Shown here: piece after piece, positions 1-9,925 of the stretch
Layout of the letters: every line of letters starts with the position of its first letter
Numbering within the stretch: position 1 is the stretch's first letter
Assembly: GCA_903813345.2 (NCBI GenBank)
Contig: CAIIXF020000010.1
Coordinates: forward strand, 21,337,181 to 21,401,180
DNA from: Owenia fusiformis
Lineage: Eukaryota; Annelida; Polychaeta; Sabellida; Oweniidae
Length of the DNA stretch: 64,000 bases
Direction of reading: 5' to 3'
Notes under the pieces: model-generated
The model's database searches: none
What the model saw: the letters and a program-made list of their open reading frames with translations, nothing else
Told to the model about the DNA's origin: nothing
Made by a program: the position numbers and the translations under genes

Positions 1-35
1 AACATGATGTCAGTTTTTCACATTATCTCTTTAAG

Positions 36-896
36 GTGAACCATTTGAACCAATCTTTGACAAAATATGTAACGATCAAGCTGCTCTTGACGCAAGTAAG
101 TACCAACAACCATTAGGGAGAGGATGTGAAACACGATTTAAAAAGTTGTACGTGATCGTGTAGAATTATGGTCCTCTGTGGATTAGTTTTCCCGTTTGTA
201 CCGTTTACTGCCGATTTAGTATGAAGGTATATGGAAAATAATTGTAATTACGTAGGTCCCTGGATGAATTAAAAGCGAGACAGTAATCCCCGGGGGTCGA
301 AATACACGCTCACGTAAAGTTTTTTTAAAACGTGTAACTTAACCTACCTATTTGCTAGCCTCCACGGCAGAATGAATATTTAAATATAATTGGATTGTGT
401 TTTGAGAATATAGCTCGTAACCAAGATATTGTAACATATGAACCAAGAGAAGTATTCTAGATGTTCTACTTTATTACATATGATGAAATATTTCAATCGT
501 CGTCAAATTCCTCTCTGTTCTCTGTCTTCAAATAAATGAAATAGGAGTGAATGTTTTTTGCATTTAACATAACTCGATTATTAGGCCAGGTTATCGCTTT
601 TGTAAATTAAGGGTATACATTTCTGTATTCTTTCAAATGCAACTTTTCAGTGAGAAACAAATGGAATTATGAGAACAACGTTGTATTATTTGCAATATAT
701 CACCATTTTAGGCGGTGGTTGTTGTCAAAACAATAGAGTGTATTACGCTGTTGATGGTGCAAGCAGTAATTTTACCTTTGGCGGTAACATGGTACAATGT
801 CATCCAGTAATGACCTTTAACCTTGACAAGTGCGGCTGTGTTGGAGACGCCACCGCGGAGGATGACGTGACTGATACACCATCAGGGCCACCATAA
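36..896 (+). CDS. Secreted Cys-rich two-block protein, copy 1 (5' partial)
   Basis: This is the 3' part of a multi-exon gene; its first two exons lie left of the window. Exon 3 is 36-95 (acceptor ttaag, donor gtaag) and exon 4 is 712-896, ending in TAA. Both introns are phase 1, as in the complete copies 3 and 4. Exon 3 reads SEPFEPIFDKICNDQAALDA. Exon 4 carries the second cysteine block: CC, then NNRVYY, an N-glycosylation sequon in SNFTF, CHPVMTF, and CGC before an acidic tail. No stop or frameshift is seen. It is closest to copy 2, and the similarity continues past the stop codon to about 1141 (against 22729), so a whole block was duplicated. Function is unknown. The short open frame that starts at 669 lies in intron sequence upstream of exon 4 and is not the true start. 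Confidence 0.7.
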
Positions 897-1221
897 GACG
901 CCATTATGATGTAACACAGCAATATACAATAAATTGTAAATTTCCAATATGATAAATATGACATTTGTTAATTTGTTGATGTGATATAGAGTTAACAAAG
1001 GGCTAGAATAGTGTATCCTTTGATCGCCCCCTTTTGACCGCTAAAGAATCGCGATGGCTGAAACTTCAATACTGGAATCAGCTGCTTACTTAACCTTACA
1101 TCTCAAAATGTTCCCTCAATCTCAGTGATTCGCGTACAGGAAGTTCAGACGACAATTTTCACAGTTCATTCGAAAATCTCCGGAGATTTTGAGCGCTAAT
1201 TAACGTTAACAGTGCCGTAGC
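897..1221. other. 3' flank of copy 1, shared with copy 2
   Basis: No gene is seen. From 897 to about 1141 the sequence follows the 3' flank of copy 2 (22478-22729) with scattered differences and small indels. After that the two diverge, which marks one edge of the duplicated block. Confidence 0.6.
928..933 (+). promoter_or_regulatory. Poly(A) signal of copy 1
   Basis: AATAAA lies 32 bases after the stop of copy 1. The matching position in copy 2 reads AATACA, so the signal appears lost there. Confidence 0.6.
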
Positions 1222-1815
1222 GTGCCAGTACCGTGTTTCGCATGGCAAATAGGTCTTAAGTTTCCAAAATACACGTGGTCACTTGGTAACCTCATTAACC
1301 TGGCCACAGATCCAAGTTATAAAATGTATCGTTGTAACAGTTGCCACAGGTTATGTGAACGTATCATTGTGCATTATTTGCAGTGTGAGTATTTTTCAAT
1401 GCATAGGAACATCTTCTTTGAAAAACTCATCGACCATCTGCCTATAAGTGTGGGTGTTAATCTGTTTAACCTCACCGATGAAAAACTAACTCACACACTT
1501 CTAGGCAATAGGTCAGATTTGTTCATGGATGATTTGATGTTTGAGCAATTCATTATAATGTGTAGCGAAAGCCTGTTTGACATTAAAGGTTTCTTCAGGT
1601 TTGCTCCACAGGATTCCACAAGTCTTGGAGAGTATACTTGAATATACCTTCATCCTTAAACAATGTAAATAGTACATCTTAAGAACATGCTTCTGTAAAT
1701 ATGTTGAATCTCCTTTCTATACTTTTAATCTTTGTAAATTATTTAATTTAATTTGATGTACATTTTTAAGCTCTCCCCAACACGGAGGAAAATAAAGAAA
1801 CATAAACATAAACAT
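1222..1815 (+). mobile_element. 3' end of a non-LTR retrotransposon (5' truncated)
   Basis: An open frame at 1222-1641 (139 aa) ends with a C-terminal Cys/His cluster of the kind found after the reverse transcriptase in many LINEs: YRCNSCHRLCE, then HYLQCEYFSMHRN. A short AT-rich 3' UTR follows, then AATAAAG and a repeated ACATAA tail at about 1790-1815, a simple-repeat 3' end usual for CR1/Jockey-like elements. The reverse transcriptase itself is missing. The true left edge is uncertain; it may begin near 1150, where similarity to the copy 2 flank stops. Confidence 0.65.
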
Positions 1816-1836
1816 TGGAGCTCCGATCTGCCCTTA

Positions 1837-2335
1837 CACCCCAGTCACATTTCCTACGGCGACCTTGCGGTCTATCATTTCTGCAGCCAGTAACATTTCT
1901 ACGCTCGCCGTGGAATTTCTGCGCTCTCATACTTTAATTTGCAGTCACATTTCCCACGGCAGCCGCACGGTGAATTTTAAATTTCTGTTGATAAATAATA
2001 GTTTTTTTCATTTTATTTACATCGGGACAATTTATAAATGTTTTTCATAGTTCTGGGATGTAATATCAAATGAAAAGTGATCGTGAAACATTGACAAATA
2101 ATGATTCAATCTTGTTGAGCCAGTTGATTTCTACGACTGAGGACCTCAGAAATGAACAAATATTATAACTCAAAGTTATAATTTCTAGGCCTTCCCTGCG
2201 GCGTGTAAAAATCTGCATTCGCCGTACGGAGGCCGCAAGGCGAGCGTAGTTTTTCTACGCTCGCCGCATAAATTCATCGATTTAATTGATATGCGGTCGA
2301 CTTGCGGCCGCCGTGCGACAAATGTGACTGGGGTG
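1837..2335. mobile_element. Harbinger-like MITE with TTA target duplication
   Basis: The ends form inverted repeats: CACCCCAGTCACATTT at the left and AAATGTGACTGGGGTG at the right. TTA flanks both sides (1834-1836 and 2336-2338), as expected for PIF/Harbinger insertion. The element is about 500 bp. The interior is rich in CGCCGT/CTACGCTCGCC words and codes for nothing. Confidence 0.7.
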
Positions 2336-2338
2336 TTA

Positions 2339-2596
2339 CACCCCAGTCTCATTTCCTACGGCGACCTTGCAGTCTATCATTTCTGCGGCCAGTAACATTT
2401 TTACCCTCGCCGTGGAATTTCTGCGCTCTCATACTTTTGCAGTCACATTTCCCACGGCAGCCGCACGGTGAATTTTAAATTTCTGTTGATAAATAATACT
2501 TTTTTTCATTTTATTTACATAGGGACAATTTATAAATGTTATTCAGAGTGCTAGGATGTAATATCAAATGAAAAGTGATCGTGAAACATTGACAAA
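2339..2596. mobile_element. Truncated second copy of the same MITE
   Basis: Directly after the shared TTA, the left half of the element at 1837 is repeated with few changes. Similarity stops at about 2596, so the right TIR is missing. Confidence 0.65.
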
Positions 2597-2763
2597 CCAG
2601 AACAACGGCAACGCCAAAGCGTAGCGAATCCCATGGAACAGAAATGGCTGGCATTTTTACAAACGAAATATATAGCAAATATCATAAAATAACACACATA
2701 AGAAAGGCCACCATTTTCAAAATGGTTGGTCACTAGCCAAGTTGTCATCAGAAGAAGTAATAT

Positions 2764-3260
2764 GCTTTTTCTTTATAGTATTCACATACCAAATATGAAC
2801 AAAATCGCTCAACTACTCTTCGAGTTATAGTAAAATACTTAAAAATGGCCGCCTTCTACCAAAAGGGTCATTGACAGTGTGCCATGCTTATAGTATTCAC
2901 ATACCAAATATGAACAAAATCGCTCCACTTCTTTTCGAGTTACAGCAAAAATCGTAAAATAATGAGTAAAGGCAGAGTAAAATACATTTAAATGGCAGCC
3001 ATTTTTCAAAATGGCCACCTTCTACCAAAAGTGTCATTGGACAATGTACCATGCTTATAGTATTCACATACCAAATATGAATGGCCGCCATTTTTCAAAA
3101 TGGCCGCCTCCTACCAAAAGTGTCATTAGACAGTGAGCCATGCTTATAGTATTCACATACCAAATATGAACAAAATCGCTCCACTACTTCTTGAGTTATA
3201 GCAAAAATCGTAAAATAACGAGTAAAGGCCGCCATTTTTCAAAATGGCTGCCATGTGCTT
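2764..3260. repeat. Tandem repeat, four degenerate units
   Basis: The phrase CTTATAGTATTCACATACC recurs near 2773, 2887, 3053 and 3143. Each is followed by variants of AAATATGAACAAAATCGCTC and AAAATGGCCGCC. Unit length varies from about 90 to 165 bp. Confidence 0.7.
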
Positions 3261-3677
3261 CTTTAATATCTATATTTCTAGCTTTATCAATGTCCTATAT
3301 AATTTTTTTACATTTAAAACATATTGCTATTACAGTTTTACATATTGCACCTAAATTACTGTAAAATCGGCACTAAAATGGCCACATTATGAAACACCTT
3401 GTACGTTTACTTATAAGTATATAAGTATACGTTATAAGTGTACTTTCGCGTATGTGCGAAATCTCTCTATTATAAAGTGCTTCATACAAATATTATACAA
3501 TAACAAAATAGAGGGCAGCTCAGTGTCATAAATACTTTGTTACACTGTTTCAAACACTCGGATAACGACTTACTCAGTGTTATGGATTTTACCTTGTATT
3601 GTTTGTGTATAAAACAGTCGTGTCATTCACGCAGAGCTATTTATATACTGAATAGTTCTTTGTAATTACCTGTACCT
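3261..3677. other. Stretch without a recognised feature
   Basis: AT-rich sequence between the tandem repeat and the large TIR element. I see no gene. Confidence 0.5.
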
Positions 3678-5074
3678 CAGGCCTCCTAGACTTCCAACAA
3701 CGCGAACATCAGTTCTGATACCGCGAACTACGTTCCTTGCACTCGAACCACGAATCTCATATCGCGAACGTGAAATCTTATGTCGCGCACCACCATTTCC
3801 TTGTTTCCGAACATATTTCTTGTACCGCGCACAAAGATCCGTTACCGCGAACCACGCATCTGATCGAAAAAAGTCCGTAATTTTGTTCGTATTATTACGC
3901 ATAAGTATAATTCCAAAGAGGTGTTTTCATGTGGAATTTGGAAAAAGTATTTTCCCACTTGTTCATGCATGTGAATGAATATCCAATCATTGACGATAAC
4001 AGTATTTTCAAGCTCTAGGAAACACAAGATATTGGGACTACCTTGCAATCACGCGCATTGACATTTTCAGTGAAAGGGCTGAGTAATAATAACAAAAACC
4101 TGACTTTTGAGTAACAACACGTATGGCCAAATTAGTGACATTCTCCGATCACAGGGCTTCAAAATCCAGAATATCTTCTTTCTTTTATTAGCTTACTAAC
4201 TTACTAGCGCCTACTAGGCACGCAGTTTGAAACTCTGACAAACTGCGCGCATATTTCAAAATGGAAGACGGGGAGGACACGACTCCCAAAATGAGCCAAA
4301 ATACGAAAAATACAAGGTTAGTCTCGTTCTAAAGATAGTATCATTCTGTGAAGATGAACTTTATTTACTCATAGTACTCAATGTTGTTCCCGATGTAAAC
4401 CTAGTTATCTCAATATAAGGGTCTTAAGTAACTTTTGTGTTCAAAATTTATAGTGTAATGTTATATCTATGTCTTTTTATCGTCATTTGCCGTTTATTCA
4501 GCCATTGTGTCTGTGTATGCTAGAATATATAGGATCACTCCATCTACTCTAGGGGCGAGGAGGAAAATTCTCAATAAATGGTGTATAGTTGGTTTGGCAG
4601 TATTTTCAGTTAGGGGAGAGTCTTGGATGAAATTTCCACCTAGGTGATAGCTTCACAGAGTGGTAGGAAGTTCTTTTTTTTGAGGAGTTAGCCCCCCACC
4701 CCCCAAAAACACCCTACCCTGGGGAAAAAATTGTTCACACTAAATAACCTTACATATTTTGATGTTTGTAAGTGATATACATAGATATTATATATATGAA
4801 TAATTTGCAGTATAATTGATGCTGATAACTCGTAAAGAATTTGAATATTAGCACAAAGTGTGTACCCCAGGGGGCAAATTCGTGACTCATTTTCTTACTG
4901 TTTTGATTCTTACTTTTCAATTAGACACTGTAAGAGGTTGAAAAAATTCATGTGAAGTGCCCAATAGCAGGGTTAGTAACCCTGAAAGGTGCAAAGCCAT
5001 GGAAGAAGTAGGAGCTGAGAAAAAAATTGTTGATTTTTCGAAAAATTTGACATTTTTGACAACTGGATTTTGTG

Positions 5075-5760
5075 TATGACTATAGCTGACTCCTATAGTT
5101 TCTAGATCCATCCCTCTATGATGATATTTATGGTTTTATAGTGTGGAACTAAGATGTAAAACATAATTTAGATGGGTTTTGAGGAAGTTAAAGGTTTTAA
5201 ACAAGTCCAAAATTTGAAAATTGTAAATCTAAGGTTTCAAATTTACGAATTCCAGGTATAGCCATGGCTGACCCCTATAGTTTCTAGATACATCCATCTT
5301 TGATGATATTTATGCTTTCATAGTGTGAAACTAAGATATAAAACATAAATTAGATGGGTTTTAAGGAAGTTATAGGTTTTAAACAAGTCCAAAATTCGAA
5401 AAATTGTAAATGTACGGTTTTAAATTTACGAATTCCAGCTATAGCCATGGCTGACCCCTATAGTTTCTAGATCCATCCCTCTTTGATGATATTTATGCTT
5501 TCATAGTGTGAAACTAAGATATAAACATAAATTAGATGGGTTTTAAGGAAGTTATAGGTTTTAAACAAGTCTAAAATTCGAAAAATTGTAAATGTACGGT
5601 TTCAAATTTACGAATTCCAGCTATAGCCATGGCTGACCCCTATAGCTTCTAGATCCATCCCTCTTTGATGATATTTATGGTTTTGTAGTATGGAACTAAA
5701 GATGTAAAACATAATTTGGATGGTTTTAAGAAAGTTAGGTATAGCCATGGATGACCCTTA
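5075..5760. repeat. 182-bp satellite, left arm
   Basis: The phrase CCCCTATAGTTTCTAGATCC and its variants recur at about 5090, 5272, 5455 and 5637, a period of 182-183 bp. A shorter degenerate unit follows to about 5760. Confidence 0.75.
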
Positions 5761-5906
5761 TGGCTTTTACATCCATACCTCTATGATGAAACATATATTT
5801 TTAGAGTGTGAAACTAAGATATGAAACATACCGAAGATGAATTTTAAGGAAGTTTAAGAATCTTAACAAGTGCAATATTTGAAAAATTGAGAAATATCAG
5901 GTCTCA

Positions 5907-6834
5907 AAGGAGCACGGAAAGTATCGCAACAGATTTCAGACGGTCATATGATGGATTTTGTCTGTTTTCTGAGGATTTAAGCAGGTGCATATGATAGGCC
6001 ATTGCATTACCTACGGGAATAGGGAAAACTCATGTGATCCATTGCTTTCAGCTTAATTTTTGGAATGCATTATTCCTTTAAAGGGGTTAACTGTGTGTCA
6101 AAACACAACATATTTATGCATGTGGATGGGTTGTTTGCACCTTCCCTGCATCTTGCTTCATCAAGCTTCGGACCTATCCTCACCTTGATTCACCGCAAAT
6201 TATTAGATATACACTAAATAAACAAACCCCAGCTGATGCGCTATCTTGAATATCATTATCCATAGGAAGGGCTCCACGATGATAACAATCTGGTTTAAAA
6301 TTTTGCCCGTGAAATAACTGACTTCTATCAACTTTTGATACATCAAACTCTTTCCCTGTCCAGTTTTCTGGGACACGAATACATCCCTGCCTTCCGTTAT
6401 CGCCTCTATCGCTTCTTTTTGATAGGGTAAAGAATTCAGACGAAATTTGCTGCAAATCTTTTCAAACAGTTCCTCTATTTTATTTTCTGAATGCTGATTT
6501 AGGGGCCTAATTCAAATAATTTCCTCAACTGTGATTGGCGCACGGACTATCCCGTGCACTCCCCGAAGCATTTCTACAAATGAGACGCCACATATTACTT
6601 GGGTCTCAAGTTTGTCATATGAGCCCACGGGATAGAACGGAGTGATTGAGCGTGGGAACTGACGATGCCTTCCCTGTCTCAAAATAGAAATTCTTTTATC
6701 ATCTCTATGAGTGCTTTTCCTGGAGGAAATGCATTGACCTAACATATGCACCTCCTCAAATCCTCAGAAAATAGCAAAAATCCAACATATGATTGCTGAA
6801 ATCTGTTGCAATACTTTCAGTCCTCCTTTACGAT
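5907..6834. mobile_element. Nested 0.9-kb TIR element
   Basis: About 100 bp at each end are inverted copies: left GTATCGCAACAGATTTCAG, right CTGAAATCTGTTGCAATAC. It splits a satellite unit cleanly: sequence ending CTCAAA continues as TTTACGATTTCAGG on the far side. No transposase is seen. Two minus-strand open frames inside (6180-6455 and 6512-6751) have no motif I recognise. Confidence 0.65.
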
Positions 6835-7497
6835 TTCAGGTATAGCCCTGGATGTCCCTCTTTTTGAATATATGACTTTTTAGCTTAGAAATTAGATGTT
6901 GAAAATATTGTGGTATTGTTGATCAAAAAAGTATATATGGTGATATGATCAATATGTTTCAAACAAACAGACATTGTAGAAAATGTTTACATACTGACTT
7001 TGCAGATGACATTTTCTAGCATAGTTGAAGAATTTTTTCATTTATTGAAATGATAGTCATAAAATTATAATATCAGTGTCATTTGATGCAAATTACTGCA
7101 ATCCCACATGTTCTCCTGCTGAATGTAAAACAGAGTGAATAAGTTTAAAATCAGCCTCTTCAAGAGTGGAATTTAACAGGAGATTTCAGTTATTATTTTC
7201 ACAGATATTTGAGTTCTCTCCAATAGTTCCACTTAAAACAATCTTGACATATGGCACACTTTTAGAATGCTGCTTTATTAAATTTCTTTGTTATCTTTGA
7301 AAATTTGTCTTATAATACTTGGACAAAGGTATTCATGTTTTGAGGTAATGGTGTAATTTCTTCTATGGATTAAAGTTCAATAGGGGAAGCATCCATTCTT
7401 CGCATTCTTTCAGAATCCTTTACTGATGGAGACAATTAGCTAGGAGTCTAATATGAAATCTATTCTTTGGGCTCCTTTACTAGATTTGATGGAGTAG

Positions 7498-7704
7498 TCA
7501 AATATAGCTTTCCAAAACTCTCCAAATTTCAACATATAAGTTAATCTTTCTTAGTTTTCCTTTTGTCATGGCCATTGCATCAATCACGAAAGTTTTATCA
7601 ATTTGTGGTATTGTTTCATCGATCTCCATTTCAAACCCCTTTTTAAGTTCTGATTTTACAGGATGAGATAGATGATCATTGTCAAATGAGCTGTTTGTAT
7701 CCAT
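7498..7704 (-). other. Possible remnant coding piece inside the large element
   Basis: A 68-aa open frame reads like protein in its second half (IDKTFVIDAMAMTKGK, then IWRVLESYI). It has no convincing extension in either direction and no family I can name. It may be a decayed piece of a transposon protein. Confidence 0.2.
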
Positions 7705-8073
7705 ATAAGATCATAGTTTACTCACACATTTCTAGGCAAGGTGTGTCCAATTCCAGCCAATTCAATATTCCATATAACTGCATTCCAATTTACTACTCTC
7801 ATAAACCCAAGGTCAATTTTAGATTCTAGAGAAACTAATGAAACTAATGATCATAGGGAATAGCATGCCAAGTGCTTGTATTTGAATTTATGTGGATTAC
7901 TCATTTGGTAGACACCTTTATCACATGTTAAAGTGTTGTTGATTTTCAAGTTGTACAAGCACAGTGTCATGGGTGCTTTCTTTTCCTGACTTAGTATAAC
8001 ATTGTGGTAAAAATTATCAAAGGCACCTAGTACAGTAGTTCAAGTTCATCATCTTGTATAAATGATATATCAG

Positions 8074-9061
8074 CAGTGAAACCTGTATATCCCAACACCT
8101 GGTTAATCTGAACACCTGCCAATCATCCCATCACCTGGCTATTCTGAACAACTACCAATCAGCCCATCACCTGGCTAATCTGAACACCTACCAATCAGCC
8201 CATCACCTGGCTAATCTGAACACCTACCAATCAGCCCATCACCTGGCTAATCTGAACACCTACCAATCATCCCAACACCTGACTATTCTGAACACCTACC
8301 AATCAGCCCATCACCTGGCTAATCTGAACACCTACCAATCATCCCAACATCTGACTATTCTGAACACCTACCAATCAGCCCATCACCTGGCTATTCTGAA
8401 CACCTACCAATCAGCCCATCACCTGGCTAATCTGAACACCTACCAATCATCCCAACATCTGACTATTCTGAACACCTACCAATCAGCCCATCACCTGGCT
8501 ATTCTGAACACCTACCAATCAGCCCATCACCTGGCTAATCTGAACACCTACCAATCATCCCAACACCTGACTATTGTGAACACCTTCCAATAATCCCAAC
8601 ACCTGACTTATCTGAAAACCAACCAATCTGAACACTTTTCCCCAGTCCAATTTTTCCTACCTCATATTGACTCCTATGTTTAAAAATTGAAATCTGAACA
8701 CCTCTTAATTCGAACAGTGAACACTCATATTTGAAAAATGAACCTGTCTAACTTGAACTTTTTTTTACCAAATATCACATATTTCTTACAAAATTGCTCA
8801 AATATTGTCAGTTTAACACTGAATTGTTATGATATCAAAACTTTTGAATTGGATTTTGGAATGCTATTAAGCTTTTTGAGTTGTCAGTTTAAATATTATT
8901 AATATTTATTAATATTTTTCATTGAGAATGCATTCATATTTCTTCAAAATCCAGAATATTGCAGATGTAAAAACCTCAAAATTCAAACACTTCTAATTTG
9001 AACGCTTTTAGCTGGTCCAAACACTATATCTAGTAGCATTCAGATTAGAAAGATCTAACTG
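8074..9061. mobile_element. Pogo/Tc1-like MITE enlarged by an internal satellite
   Basis: The left end, CAGTGAAACCTGTATATC, and the degraded right end, ending CTAACTGTA, match the layout of the better preserved element at 55380-56448. Both contain the words CTGAACACC and AATTTGAAC or variants of them. Confidence 0.6.
8088..8640. repeat. 36-bp satellite array
   Basis: The unit CATCACCTGGCTAATCTG + AACACCTACCAATCAGCC recurs about 15 times, with variants (CCAACATCTGACTATTCTG) arranged in a higher-order pattern. It arose by amplifying the terminal words of the MITE that contains it. Confidence 0.85.
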
Positions 9062-9361
9062 TAGTTCATGAATTTTCACTCCATCTATATGCAGCAGACT
9101 AACTGCTGCAACAGGTATATATTCTACACCTGGTCTCTAAGCTATGATATCACAGTTGTTACTATTATGCTCATAACCTTCAATTATCAGGGCTCATTCA
9201 AGGCTGTACCTGAATAATGTGAATTAGAGACCAATTTTCGAGATCAATTTTTCAAATTTTGCACTTGTTTAAAACCTTGAACTTCCTTCAAACTCATCTT
9301 AGGTATCTTTTACATTTTAGTTAAATACTCTAAAAACATATATTCACTGAGGTATAGATGT

Positions 9362-9925
9362 AAAAAAAACCATAAGGGTCATCTTTGGCTATACCTGAAA
9401 TTCATTAATTTGAAAACATACATTTACAATTCTTCAAATTTTGGACTTGTTTAAAACCTTAAACTTCCTTAAAATTCATTTTGGGTATGTTAAATCTTAG
9501 TCCCACACTCTAAAACTGTATATTTAATCATAGAGGTATGGATGTAAAAACCATTATGGTCAGCCATGGCTATACCTGAAATTCGTAAATTTGAAACCTT
9601 ATATTTACAATTTTTCAAATTTTGAACTAAGTTTAAAACCTTACACTTCCTTAAAACCCATCTAAATTGTGTTTTACATATTAGTTCCACACAGCAATAC
9701 CATAAGTATCATCATAGAGGGTTGGATCTAGAAACTATAAGGGTCTGCCATGGCTCTACCCGTAATTCGTAAATTTGAAACCTTATATTTACAATTTTTC
9801 AAATTTTGGACTTGTTTAAAACCTTAAACTTCCTTAAAACCCATCTAAATTATGTTTCACATCTTAGTTCCACACTATAAAACCATATATATCATCATAG
9901 AGGGATGGATCCAGGAACTATAGGG
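9362..9925. repeat. 182-bp satellite, right arm (inverted)
   Basis: The reverse complement of the left-arm satellite, with units marked near 9368, 9549, 9731 and 9912. It has about the same number of units as the left arm. Confidence 0.75.

Noticed and set aside
669-711. Start codon and MRTTLYYLQYITILG leader of the frame ending at 896
   Set aside because: It looks a little like a signal peptide but is intron sequence before a clear acceptor (CCATTTTAG). The spliced frame from exon 3 joins in phase, as in copies 3 and 4.
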